Source: Gemmatimonadales bacterium (GTDB lineage Bacteria > Gemmatimonadota > Gemmatimonadetes > Gemmatimonadales > GWC2-71-9). Taken from it: a stretch of DNA of 32,597 nt. Below are positions 7,835 through 16,096 of this stretch, one piece after another. The notes below the pieces were generated by a model. That model made no database searches. It was given only the letters and a program-made list of their open reading frames with translations, and was not told the origin of the DNA. The translations under genes were made by a program, and so were the position numbers. Positions within the stretch are counted from its first letter, which is position 1; the number at the start of each line of letters is the position of its first letter. The stretch spans positions 1 through 32,597 of the forward strand of contig JABFSM010000261.1 of assembly GCA_013140635.1 (NCBI GenBank), read 5' to 3'.

Positions 7835-9553
7835 TCACGGTCGGCTCGGTGTCGGTGTTCCCCGAAAGATAGCAGAACTGTCCCGCCACACCTGCCGGCC
7901 CTCCAGCAAGGTCAGCACGACCTTGGCCACATGGATCTCGGCCGCCGGAATCCGGTAGAGATCCCGATCGAGGACGATAAGGTCCGCGGCCTTCCCGATT
8001 TCGAGGGTGCCGTTGGTCCCTTCCGCGAAAGCGGCGTAGGCCCCACCCTGGGTATAGGCGCGAAGCATGGCGTCAAGGCCGACCGCCTCGTCGGGAAGCC
8101 AGGCAGGCCCCGACGGTGCGCCCGGTGCCCTCCGAGTGATGGCCACTTCGATTGCCTCCAACGGGTTCATCGAAGACACCGGCCAGTCGCTTCCCGCTGC
8201 CAAGCGCGCGCCGGTTCGCGCCACCGAACCGATCGGGTAGAGATGCCGCGACCGTGCCGGACCGAGCACCGGCACCGTGAGCTTGGTGATGTAGTCGTCT
8301 TCCCAGGCCCAGAGCGGTTGGAAGCTCGGGATCACGCCGAGCTTGGCGAAGCGGGGAATGTCCATGGAGTCGATCAACTGCAGGTGGGCAATGATCGGAC
8401 GCGCATCGCGCGGACCATTGTGCATGCGCGCGTTAGCCAGGGCGTCCAGCGCCATCCGCATCGCCCGGTCGCCGATGGCATGGAGGTGGACCTGGAATCC
8501 CGCCGCATCGAGCGCCGCGACCAACGAGTCGATTCCACCCGGCGAAAGCCTCGCCTCCCCTCGGGAGGAGCCGCCGACGTACGGCTCGAGCAGCGCCGCG
8601 GTCTTGGCCTCGATTACCCCGTCGACGAAGATCTTGGCGGCGCGGGGCTGAAAATAGGCCCGCCCCGTATGGCCGGCCCGGAGAATACGGAGCGAATCGA
8701 CCTGTCCCGGGCCGGCCCGTGTGTCGACGGCGAGCGCCGCCACTACGCGGGCGTTGAGCTGCCCCGCGCTGTCGAGGGCCGCATATGCCGCGAGGACTTC
8801 GACCTCGGCCTCGGCGTCGTAGAGACTGGTGATGCCGTAGCGGTTCGCCATCTCGATGGCGAGGGTGAGTCCCGCACGGATCTCCTCCTGCGTGTACGCC
8901 GGAAGGTGCATCTCCACGAGCCGGGAGGCCGATTCTCGAAGAGTGCCGGTCGCCTCGCCGGTGGCCGGATCCCGTTCGATTCGTCCGTCGACGGGATCCT
9001 TCGTGGTCTTGGTAATCCCGGCGACCGCGAGCGCTTTCGAGTTGACCCAGACCGAATGCCCGTCCGCCGCCGTCAGGTAGACCGGCCGGTCGGGAACAAT
9101 CGTGTCGAGCCACTCCTTTCGCGGGTTGGCGTCGGGAAAGAGCGGCAGGGCCCAGCCGCGTCCGCGGACCCACGGGAGGTCCGGCCGAGCCTCCGCATAG
9201 CGCCGAACCAGCTCGAGGACCGCCTCGCGCGACTCCGCTTCGTCGAGCACCACCTCGCGGAGCCCGATGCCGCCCCGTGGATGCACATGGGTGTCGTGAA
9301 ACCCCGGCAGGACCATTCTGCCGCCGAGGTCGATCACCCGCGTTCGAGACCCGATGTAGGCCTTCGCCTCGCCGTCAGAGCCGACGTAGATGATGTGACC
9401 GTCGCGAATCGCCACCGCCTCGGCCGCGGCGGAGTCGATCCCGAACGGGTAGATCACCCCTTGCCGCAGCACCAGGTCGGCCGGCTCACTGCGCGCGCAG
9501 GCCGCCGTGGCAAGGAGGAGCACCGAGAAACGAAGGGAGGCGCGCATTGGCAT
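7835..9553 (-). CDS. Amidohydrolase family protein (YtcJ-like), exported
   Basis: This is a metal-dependent hydrolase of about 572 residues in the amidohydrolase_3/YtcJ group. The N-terminus has a hydrophobic signal ending LLLATAACARSE, possibly a lipoprotein site, though the residue three before Cys is Thr, so ordinary cleavage is equally possible. The beta-sandwich segment AVAIRDGHIIYVGSD is followed by the metal-binding HxH in GFHDTHVH (H89/H91 from this start). HLHAIGDRAM and AAGSDWPV supply the later His and Asp ligands. Family members hydrolyse C-N bonds in amides, hydantoins or formamides; the substrate here is unknown. ATG 9547 is an alternative start. The track start at 9577 would overlap the divergent aminotransferase start and is unlikely. 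Two bases separate it from DUF411. Confidence 0.9.
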   Translation of the reverse strand: MPMRASLRFSVLLLATAACARSEPADLVLRQGVIYPFGIDSAAAEAVAIRDGHIIYVGSDGEAKAYIGSRTRVIDLGGRMVLPGFHDTHVHPRGGIGLREVVLDEAESREAVLELVRRYAEARPDLPWVRGRGWALPLFPDANPRKEWLDTIVPDRPVYLTAADGHSVWVNSKALAVAGITKTTKDPVDGRIERDPATGEATGTLRESASRLVEMHLPAYTQEEIRAGLTLAIEMANRYGITSLYDAEAEVEVLAAYAALDSAGQLNARVVAALAVDTRAGPGQVDSLRILRAGHTGRAYFQPRAAKIFVDGVIEAKTAALLEPYVGGSSRGEARLSPGGIDSLVAALDAAGFQVHLHAIGDRAMRMALDALANARMHNGPRDARPIIAHLQLIDSMDIPRFAKLGVIPSFQPLWAWEDDYITKLTVPVLGPARSRHLYPIGSVARTGARLAAGSDWPVSSMNPLEAIEVAITRRAPGAPSGPAWLPDEAVGLDAMLRAYTQGGAYAAFAEGTNGTLEIGKAADLIVLDRDLYRIPAAEIHVAKVVLTLLEGRQVWRDSSAIFRGTPTPSRP

Positions 9554-9575
9554 GGCTGGAAGGTAACTTTCCTCC

Positions 9576-10916
9576 ATGTCTCCCCGTTACCCTGAGACAC
9601 ACGTCCTCTACCGAAACCTGGCCCGCGACTACCCCCTCATTGTCCGGGGGGAAGGGTGCTGGCTCTTTGACGCCTCGGGCCGGGCCTGGCTCGACGCCTG
9701 CGGCGGCGCCTACGTCGCCTGTCTGGGCCACGGCGTTCCCGATGTGGTGGACGCGGTGACCGAGCAGATTCGGCGGGTCAGTTACGTGAACGGATTGAGC
9801 TTCACGAACGAGGCGGCGGAGTCGCTTGCCGACGAGCTCGGTCGGTTCGCCGTCGGCGATCTCACCCAATTCTATTTTCTCTCGAGCGGTTCCGATGCCG
9901 TCGAAGCGGCGCTCAAACTGGCGCGGCAGTACTGGGTGGAGCGCGGCAAGCCCGAAAAGGATAGGTTGGTGGCCCTGACGCCGGGGTACCACGGGAACAC
10001 CCTGCTCACCCTCTCCGCCGGCGCGCGGGAGCACTATCGCACCTACTTCGAGCCGTGGCTGCTGCCGGTCGAGCGGGTGCCGGCGCCGTATGCCTATCGC
10101 TGCTCCTGCCGCGGCGAAGACTCCGCATGCCGCCGTTGCGGTGGCGGCGCGCTGGAGGATCTGCTCGACCAGGTCGGTGCGCACCGGGTCGCCGCTTTCC
10201 TGGCGGAGCCGATCGGCGGCTCCTCCACCGGCGCCTCGGTGCCCCGAGCGGATTATTGGCGGACGATTCGCGACATTTGCGACCGGCGCGAGGTCCTCTG
10301 GATTGCCGACGAAGTACTCACCGGCGCCGGACGGACCGGCACTTGGTCGGCGCTCGAGCCGTACGGCGCCATTCCCGACATCCAGGTGATGGGGAAAGGG
10401 ATCAGTGCCGGATATGCTCCGCTCGCCGCGGTGGCGGCGCCGCGGCGGATCGTGGATGTGCTCGCCCATGCCGGGAAGTCCCTGCTGCACGCCCAGACCT
10501 TTTCGCATACGCCGATGATGTGCGCCGCCGGCGTCGCGACGGTGCGCTACATCCGCGACCATGGCCTCGTGGCCCGGGCGGAGACGGTGGGTCGGGTGTT
10601 GCAGTCGCGGATGCGCTCGCTGCTCGATCACCCTCTGGTGGGAGATGTCCGCGGCCGAGGGATGCTCTGTGGCGTGGAGTTCGTGGCGGACCGAACGACC
10701 CGCGCCCCATTTCCGCGAGCGGCGCGCTTCGCGGAGCGGTTCATCGCCGCTGCGGAGGAGGAGGGGCTCATGGTCTGGCCCAATACGGGACATGCCGACG
10801 GTACCAACGGCGATCTGGTGATGGTGGCTCCGCCGTACATCATCACCGAGGCGGAAATCGACCAGATTGTGACGCGCTTTCGGAAGGCGCTGGAGCGAAT
10901 AGCGAATAGCGAGTAG
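9576..10916 (+). CDS. Class-III PLP-dependent aminotransferase family protein
   Basis: This is a fold-type I PLP enzyme of 446 residues in the omega-aminotransferase group. Visible motifs are SSGSDAVEAALKLAR for phosphate binding, PGYHGNT with the PLP-stacking aromatic and His, WIADEVLTGAGRTG with the Asp that contacts the pyridine nitrogen, and VMGKGISAGY with the Schiff-base lysine K274. The C-terminus carries GDVRGRGMLCGVEFVADRTTRAP. A Cys-rich insert at 176-188 (CxC-x6-CxxC) sits before the large-domain core. The amino donor is not predictable; diamines, beta- or omega-amino acids are typical. The start ATG is preceded by a TCCTCC-rich rather than purine-rich leader, so translation may rely on little Shine-Dalgarno pairing. 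The last residues (RIANSE) are encoded by a GCGAATA heptamer repeat. Confidence 0.93.
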   Translation: MSPRYPETHVLYRNLARDYPLIVRGEGCWLFDASGRAWLDACGGAYVACLGHGVPDVVDAVTEQIRRVSYVNGLSFTNEAAESLADELGRFAVGDLTQFYFLSSGSDAVEAALKLARQYWVERGKPEKDRLVALTPGYHGNTLLTLSAGAREHYRTYFEPWLLPVERVPAPYAYRCSCRGEDSACRRCGGGALEDLLDQVGAHRVAAFLAEPIGGSSTGASVPRADYWRTIRDICDRREVLWIADEVLTGAGRTGTWSALEPYGAIPDIQVMGKGISAGYAPLAAVAAPRRIVDVLAHAGKSLLHAQTFSHTPMMCAAGVATVRYIRDHGLVARAETVGRVLQSRMRSLLDHPLVGDVRGRGMLCGVEFVADRTTRAPFPRAARFAERFIAAAEEEGLMVWPNTGHADGTNGDLVMVAPPYIITEAEIDQIVTRFRKALERIANSE

Positions 10917-10929
10917 CGAACAGCGAACG
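10895..10929 (+). repeat. GCGAATA heptamer tandem repeat (copy 1)
   Basis: Five consecutive 7-bp units, two exact (GCGAATA) and three degenerate (GCGAGTA, GCGAACA, GCGAACG), span the stop codon of the first aminotransferase gene. The third unit supplies the TAG stop. The same heptamer recurs downstream of the GHMP kinase gene (inverted) and downstream of potD. Short tandemly repeated heptamers are known in cyanobacteria and some other phyla; their function is unknown. Confidence 0.85.
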
Positions 10930-11035
10930 GTCATTGCGAATAGCCAACGGTCATTGCGAGCGAAGCGAAGCAATCTCCCGAGATTGCTTCGGCCGCTTCG
11001 CGGCCTCGCAATGACGTAGCCAGTCTCGCAATGAC
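10930..11035. repeat. CATTGCGA-type dispersed repeat cluster (copy 2), large inverted repeat
   Basis: The gap between the two aminotransferase genes is filled with this repeat. A half unit GTCATTGCGA lies at 10930, and a full unit (GTCATTGCGAGCGAAGCGAA...) at 10950-10977. CGAAGCAATCTC (10966-10977) pairs perfectly with GAGATTGCTTCG (10980-10991) across two bases. The outer arms TCATTGCGAG and CTCGCAATGA (11005-11014) pair as well. An extra CTCGCAATGAC follows at 11025. The RNA would fold into a long hairpin, which could attenuate or protect the transcript. No T-tract follows, so it is not a classical terminator. Confidence 0.9.
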
Positions 11036-11055
11036 GTATCCATGAGAGAGGTGCC

Positions 11056-12384
11056 ATGCCGAAATCCTATCCTAGAATCGTCACGCCGCTCCCAGGTCCT
11101 AACGCGCGTGCCATCGTCGACCGTGACAAGGCGGTCACGGCGCCGTGCTACATCAAGGAGTACCCGCTGGTCATCGCGCGCGGCGAGGGGCCGATGGTCG
11201 AAGATGTCGACGGCAACCGGTTTCTCGACTTCATGGCGGGGATCGCGGTGTCTGCCACCGGCTACGGCCACCCCGCGGTCGTCAAGGCGGTGAAAGACGC
11301 GGCCGACCGCTTTCTCCATATCTGCGGCAGCGACTTCTACTTCGAGGGTATGGCCGCCCTCTGCGAACGGCTCGCGCGCATCATGCCGGGTGACGGGAAG
11401 AAGCGCGTCTTCCTCACGAATTCGGGAACCGAAGCCATCGAAGGGGCGATGAAGCTCGCGCGCCATGCCACCGGCCGCACCGATTTCATCGCCTTCAAGG
11501 GAGCCTTTCACGGGCGGACGTACGGCGCACTCTCGATGACCTCGAGCAAAGCCCGGCAGCATGGCGGATTCGGGCCCTTCCTTCCAGGCGTGCATCACGT
11601 GGCCTTCGGTTCCTGCTACCGCTGCGAATTCGACAAGACCTTTCCCTCCTGCGGCCTCTTTTGCGTGAGCCACATCGAACGCGATCTCTTCGCCCGGCAT
11701 CTTGACCCGCGGGATGTGGCGGCCGTCTTCGTCGAGCCGATCCAGGGTGAGGGGGGCTACGTGGTGCCACCCCCGGGATGGCTCAAAGCCATCCGAGATC
11801 TCTGCGACAAGTACGGCATCGTCCTGGTCTTGGACGAGGTGCAGTCGGGCATCGGCCGCACCGGGAAGATGTTCGCCTGCGAGCACGAGGATGTCGTTCC
11901 CGATATTCTCGTGACCGCCAAAGGGCTGGGTTCGGGCATGCCGATCGGGGCCATCGTGGCGCGCGACGCGGTGAGTACCTGGGAGACCGGCTCCCACGGC
12001 TCGACCTTCGGGGGCAACCCCGTTTGCTGCGCTGCAGCGCTCGCCACACTCGATCTGGTGGAGGGGGGGCTCATGGCCAACGCCCGCGTCCGGGGCGAGC
12101 AACTCACCCGCGGGCTCCAGACGCTGGCTCAGCGGCACGGCGTGATCGGGGACATCCGCGGCCGCGGTCTCATGCAGGGAGTCGAGTTCGTTACCGATCG
12201 TACGACCCGCGCGCCGGCCGTCGATCTGGTTCACCGGCTGGAACAGGCCGCATTTCACAAGGGCCTCCTCCTCCTTGCCGCCGGAAAGAATGCGCTCCGT
12301 TTCGCGCCGCCCCTCGTCGTTGACGCGGAAGATGTGGAGATTGCCCTCGGCATACTTGGCGAATGCTTGGATGAACTGGACTGA
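11056..12384 (+). CDS. Class-III aminotransferase, 4-aminobutyrate aminotransferase/racemase-like
   Basis: This is a second, distinct PLP enzyme of 442 residues. It has SGTEAIEGAMKLAR, KGAFHGRTYGALSMT, VLVLDEVQSGIGRTGKMFACEH, VTAKGLGSGMPIGA with Schiff-base lysine K279, and GSTFGGNPVCCAAA. The Cys cluster CYRCEFDKTFPSCGLFC (187-203) is typical of the GABA-aminotransferase-like branch common in archaea and deep bacterial lineages. Some members of that branch are PLP-dependent amino-acid racemases, so 'transaminase' is not certain. A purine-rich GAGAGAGG precedes the ATG by about six bases. The protein shares the RGRG...GVEFV.DRTTRAP block with the upstream enzyme, so the two are paralogues at the superfamily level. 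The stop overlaps the next gene by 14 bp. Confidence 0.9.
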   Translation: MPKSYPRIVTPLPGPNARAIVDRDKAVTAPCYIKEYPLVIARGEGPMVEDVDGNRFLDFMAGIAVSATGYGHPAVVKAVKDAADRFLHICGSDFYFEGMAALCERLARIMPGDGKKRVFLTNSGTEAIEGAMKLARHATGRTDFIAFKGAFHGRTYGALSMTSSKARQHGGFGPFLPGVHHVAFGSCYRCEFDKTFPSCGLFCVSHIERDLFARHLDPRDVAAVFVEPIQGEGGYVVPPPGWLKAIRDLCDKYGIVLVLDEVQSGIGRTGKMFACEHEDVVPDILVTAKGLGSGMPIGAIVARDAVSTWETGSHGSTFGGNPVCCAAALATLDLVEGGLMANARVRGEQLTRGLQTLAQRHGVIGDIRGRGLMQGVEFVTDRTTRAPAVDLVHRLEQAAFHKGLLLLAAGKNALRFAPPLVVDAEDVEIALGILGECLDELD

Positions 12385-14902
12385 TCTACGCGCCACCGCG
12401 GCGCTCCTCCTCGCGGCCGCCCTGCCGGCCGCGGCGCAGCGCGAGCCGGTGCTCAAGCAGATCCAGGTTCCCCATCCCTACTACTATCGCGAGATGTATC
12501 TCCCGCAGGTAACCAGCGGCCCCAATTCGATGACCTGGTCTCCCGATGGCGCGGAGCTTATCTACGCCATGCAGGGGTCGTTGTGGCGCCAGAAGCTCGG
12601 CTCCCGGGAGGCGGTCCAGTTGACGGATGGTCCCGGATACGACGCCGAGCCTGATTGGTCGCCGGACGGGCGCCTTGTGGTGTACACCTCTTATCGGAAT
12701 GACGCGCTCGAGCTCTGGCTTCTCGATCTGACGACCGGGTCTACTCGCGCACTGGTTGCCAACGGCGCGGCAAATCTCGACGCGCGTTGGTCTCCCGATG
12801 GAACCCGGATCGCCTACGTCTCGAGCGTCTATCAGGGGCGCTGGCACATTTTCGTGGCTACGGTTTCCACTGTCCTCACCGTCCGTCTGACCGACGACCG
12901 CGACAGCCGACTTCCGCGCTACTACTACTCCCGCTTCGACCAGTACCTCTCGCCGAGCTGGTCGCCTGACGGTCGCGAGCTCGTCGTGGTGTCGAATCGG
13001 GGCCAGATCTGGGGGTCGGGTGGCCTCTGGCGCATGGAAGCGACGGCCGGCGCGCCAATGCTGGAGCTCCGGCGTGAGGAGACCAATTGGAAAGCGCGGC
13101 CCGACTGGGCTCGGGACGGCAAGCGGGTGGTCTATAGCTCCTACCTCGGCCGACAGCGCAATCAACTCTGGCTCGCCACGGCGGATGGAGGCGATCCGTT
13201 CCAGCTCACCTACTGCGACTGCGATCACACCTGGCCCCGCTGGTCCCCCGATGGGCGGCGCGTCGCCTTCGTGAGCAACGAGGGCGGGAACCCATCGCTT
13301 CGCGTCGTGACGATCCCGGGCGGCGCGGTTGAGACGGTCACGGCGGCAACGAGGCGCTACCGTGGGCCCACCGGCGTTCTCCGAATCGATCCGATCGATG
13401 GTGCGGGGCATCCGCTGGCCGTGCGGCTATCGGTCACCGGGGCCGACGGCCGAGGCTGGGCTCCCGATACGGCGTGGCGGCATGCCGATGACGCCTTCGA
13501 CCGGCGGAGCCGCGCCTTCGAGATGACGTACTTCCACACCGGCGGGCCTGCCACCCTTACGGTGCCTGCGGGGACATACGCCATCCAGGCCACCAAGGGC
13601 CTCGAGTACGCGCCGGTCACCCGTACGGTGACCGTGGCCGCCGGTAAAACCACGACGGCCGCCGTGAGGCTCGGCCGGCTCCTCGACCTTCCGGCGCGTG
13701 GGTGGTGGAGCGGCGATCTCCATGTCCATATGAACTACGGTGGCTCCTACAAGAACGAACCGGCCCATCTCCGCGCTCAAGCCGAGGCGGAAGACCTGCA
13801 CGTCGTGGAAAACCTGATCGTCAACAAGGAGCAGCGGATTCCGGACGTGGCCTTCTTCCGGGGCCGGCCCGACCCGGTCTCCACGCCGCGCACGATCATC
13901 GCTCACGACGAGGAGTTCCATACCAGTTGGTGGGGGCACACCGGCCACTTGGGCCTGACCAAGAATCTGATCCTGCCGAACTACGCCGGGTACGCGAACA
14001 CCGCCGCGGCAAGCCTCTTCCCCGACAATGCGGCGATCATCGGTCTGAGCCGCACCCAGGGCGGCATCGCGGGGTACGTGCATCCCTTCGATCCGCCGGC
14101 GCCCGATCCGTCGAAGGATCCGCTCACCTACGCGCTCCCTGTTGATGTGGCGTTAGGTAACGTCGATTACCTCGAAGTCCTCGGTTTCAGCGACCACCGA
14201 ACCACCGCCGACGTGTGGTACCGGCTTCTCAACACCGGCTTCCGGATCCCGGCCGGCGCCGGAACCGACGCGATGGCCAACTTCGCCTCGCTCCGGGGCC
14301 CCGTCGGCATGAACCGGGTCTTCGCTCGTTCCGGACCACGGCTGGATTACCGAGCCTGGCTCGGCGCCATCAAGGCGGGAAAGACCTTCGTGTCGAATGG
14401 TCCGCTCCTCTCCTTTACGTTGAACGGACGGGAGGTGGGAGACGAGATCTCGCTTGGCGCCGGAGTGCACCGGCTCAACGCGCGGGTGAGTCTCCGTTCG
14501 CTCGTTCCGGTTGAGCGCCTCGAGATCGTGGCCAACGGTGTCGTGGTGGCGCCGATTCCGCTCTCCGCCGGCGGGACTCGTGCCGACGCCGTCATTCCGT
14601 TGCCGATTGCCCGGAGCGGTTGGTTCACTCTGCGCGCGTGGTCCGCCGCAGCTGTCGAGCCGGTGCTCGACCTCTATCCGTTCGCCACCACGAGCCCGAT
14701 CTACGTCACCGTCGGCGGCCAGCCGATCCGGAGCGCCGAAGATGCCGAATACTTCGTGCGGTGGATCGACCGGGTAACGGCCGCCGCGGAGGCTCACGCG
14801 GGGTGGAACGACTCGGCCGAGAAGGCGGAGGTGCTGGCGCGCCTAGCGGCGGCTAAAGCGGTCTACTTGCGGAGGGCGGCGAAGCAACCCAGCCTTCCCT
14901 AG
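12371..14902 (+). CDS. Exported TolB-like beta-propeller fused to CehA/McbA-type PHP metallohydrolase
   Basis: This is an 843-residue protein starting at ATG 12371, inside the end of the aminotransferase gene; this start gives a clean signal peptide (LLLAAALPAAAQ). The N-terminal third has repeated PD40/TolB blades with WSPDG-type motifs (TWSPDGAELIYA, DWSPDGRLVVYTS, RWSPDGTRIAYVS, RWSPDGRRVAFVS). A middle immunoglobulin-like or carboxypeptidase-regulatory-like region follows. From about residue 443 the motif GWWSGDLHVHMNYGG begins a CehA/McbA-type hydrolase of the PHP superfamily, with GYVHPFDPP and AGTDAM supplying further metal ligands. McbA/CehA enzymes hydrolyse the ester bond of carbaryl, and most relatives have unknown substrates, possibly phosphoesters. 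The longer ORF from 12275 is read-through over the preceding gene. Confidence 0.88.
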   Translation: MNWTDLRATAALLLAAALPAAAQREPVLKQIQVPHPYYYREMYLPQVTSGPNSMTWSPDGAELIYAMQGSLWRQKLGSREAVQLTDGPGYDAEPDWSPDGRLVVYTSYRNDALELWLLDLTTGSTRALVANGAANLDARWSPDGTRIAYVSSVYQGRWHIFVATVSTVLTVRLTDDRDSRLPRYYYSRFDQYLSPSWSPDGRELVVVSNRGQIWGSGGLWRMEATAGAPMLELRREETNWKARPDWARDGKRVVYSSYLGRQRNQLWLATADGGDPFQLTYCDCDHTWPRWSPDGRRVAFVSNEGGNPSLRVVTIPGGAVETVTAATRRYRGPTGVLRIDPIDGAGHPLAVRLSVTGADGRGWAPDTAWRHADDAFDRRSRAFEMTYFHTGGPATLTVPAGTYAIQATKGLEYAPVTRTVTVAAGKTTTAAVRLGRLLDLPARGWWSGDLHVHMNYGGSYKNEPAHLRAQAEAEDLHVVENLIVNKEQRIPDVAFFRGRPDPVSTPRTIIAHDEEFHTSWWGHTGHLGLTKNLILPNYAGYANTAAASLFPDNAAIIGLSRTQGGIAGYVHPFDPPAPDPSKDPLTYALPVDVALGNVDYLEVLGFSDHRTTADVWYRLLNTGFRIPAGAGTDAMANFASLRGPVGMNRVFARSGPRLDYRAWLGAIKAGKTFVSNGPLLSFTLNGREVGDEISLGAGVHRLNARVSLRSLVPVERLEIVANGVVVAPIPLSAGGTRADAVIPLPIARSGWFTLRAWSAAAVEPVLDLYPFATTSPIYVTVGGQPIRSAEDAEYFVRWIDRVTAAAEAHAGWNDSAEKAEVLARLAAAKAVYLRRAAKQPSLP

Positions 14903-16005
14903 GCACCGAGCGCCAGGACGATACCCGCGGCGCGAAGTTCCAGCTCGAGCAGGAACTGCTTCCGCCAGAGGCCGCCGCCGTAGCCACGGAGCTGGCCGTT
15001 CTTCTGGATCACACGGTGGCATGGGATCACGATCGGAATCCGGTTTCGGCCGTTGGCCAGCCCCACCGCCCGTTGCGCCGTGGGCTTGCCGATCCGGATC
15101 GCCAGCGCTTCGTAGGAAATGGTCTCGCCGAACGGAATCCGGAGCAGCTCCCGCCAGACCCGTTCCTGGAACTCCGTTCCCCGAATATCGAGCGGTACGT
15201 CGAACGATCGCCGATTGCCGGCAAAGTACTCGTCCAGCTCCCGGATGACCTGCTCGATGTACTGGTTCGTTCCCGGCACTGGGGGCCGATCGTAGAATCG
15301 CGTCAGATCCTCCGCCTGGCGGGGGAGCTTTTCGCGATCCGCGAATTCGAGCATGCAGAGCCCCTTTTCGGTCGCCGCGGCGAGCAGCGGTCCGAGCGGC
15401 GAGGGGATCATCTTCGCCACAATAGGCGGCGTCCCGCGCGCCGCTGCGGGAGTTATCCCGAAGAGCTTCTTGAATGCGTCGCGAAAACCGCTGTCCGACT
15501 CGAACCCACTGTCGAAGCCGGTTGGCGTGACCGGCGTTCCCTCGTGCAGTCTGTCGAGAGCAAAACCGAGGCGGCGAGCCCGGGCGTAAGCGTGCAGCGT
15601 CATACCGAATCTCCCAAGGAAATAGCGACGCGCGGTCGCAGGCTGAATGTCCATTCGCCGAAGCGCCGCATCGGTCAGCCGCCGCGTCGGATTGGCCTCG
15701 AGGGTCTCGATGACCCGCCTGGCCCACTCTGGGTGGCCGCCGGGTCGCTCGAGCGGTTTGCAGCGCCGACAGGGCCGGAACCCCGCCTTGGCCGCTTCGC
15801 CCGTGGTCAGGAAAAACCGCCGATTCTCTCGCCGAGCCTGTTTGGACGGGCAAGTCGGGCGGCAGAAGATCCCGGTGGTTCGCACCCCCACCACGAAGAT
15901 CCCCTCATAGGAGGGATCCCGATCATCCACCGCTCGATGGAGTTCTTCGGGCCGGGGCATCCGCAGAGTGGCGGTGGCGGCGGCGGTGGCAGTGTCGACT
16001 GGCAT
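14899..16005 (-). CDS. ada: Bifunctional methylphosphotriester/O6-alkylguanine-DNA methyltransferase and AraC-type regulator
   Basis: This is a full-length Ada of 368 residues (E. coli Ada has 354). The zinc-binding N-domain has GIFCRPTCPSK and FRPCRRC, giving four Cys at 48, 52, 79 and 82; C48 is in the place of the methyl-phosphotriester acceptor. An AraC-type helix-turn-helix block follows (TDAALRRMDIQPATARRYFLGRFGMTLHAY...FGITPAAAR). The C-terminal methyltransferase carries GTEFQERVWRELLRIPFGETISY and the acceptor Cys in VIPCHRVI (C329). It repairs alkylated DNA by self-methylation and, when methylated at the N-domain, activates alkylation-response genes. No alkA or alkB partner is adjacent. 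ATG 15960 is an alternative start. Its TAG stop and that of the convergent gene share one CTAG. Confidence 0.96.
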   Translation of the reverse strand: MPVDTATAAATATLRMPRPEELHRAVDDRDPSYEGIFVVGVRTTGIFCRPTCPSKQARRENRRFFLTTGEAAKAGFRPCRRCKPLERPGGHPEWARRVIETLEANPTRRLTDAALRRMDIQPATARRYFLGRFGMTLHAYARARRLGFALDRLHEGTPVTPTGFDSGFESDSGFRDAFKKLFGITPAAARGTPPIVAKMIPSPLGPLLAAATEKGLCMLEFADREKLPRQAEDLTRFYDRPPVPGTNQYIEQVIRELDEYFAGNRRSFDVPLDIRGTEFQERVWRELLRIPFGETISYEALAIRIGKPTAQRAVGLANGRNRIPIVIPCHRVIQKNGQLRGYGGGLWRKQFLLELELRAAGIVLALGA

Positions 16006-16096
16006 GGGGGGAATCTAGGGCCGTCGCTCCGGGCCGCCACCGATTCTTGAACACTATATTCCCGAGCCCCTCCACCCCCGGACTCTCGGAGCGCGC

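Noticed and set aside
7931-9595. 554-residue plus-strand ORF opposite the amidohydrolase
   Set aside because: The amidohydrolase motifs on the minus strand are complete, and the plus frame has no family resemblance.
9486-12456. Two long minus-strand ORFs (523 and 501 residues) opposite the aminotransferases
   Set aside because: Both are mirror frames of clear PLP enzymes and run through intergenic repeats.
16041-16060. Promoter with TATATT at 16055 upstream of the symporter
   Set aside because: No -35-like sequence at 16-18 bp spacing; the AT-rich hexamer alone is too weak.
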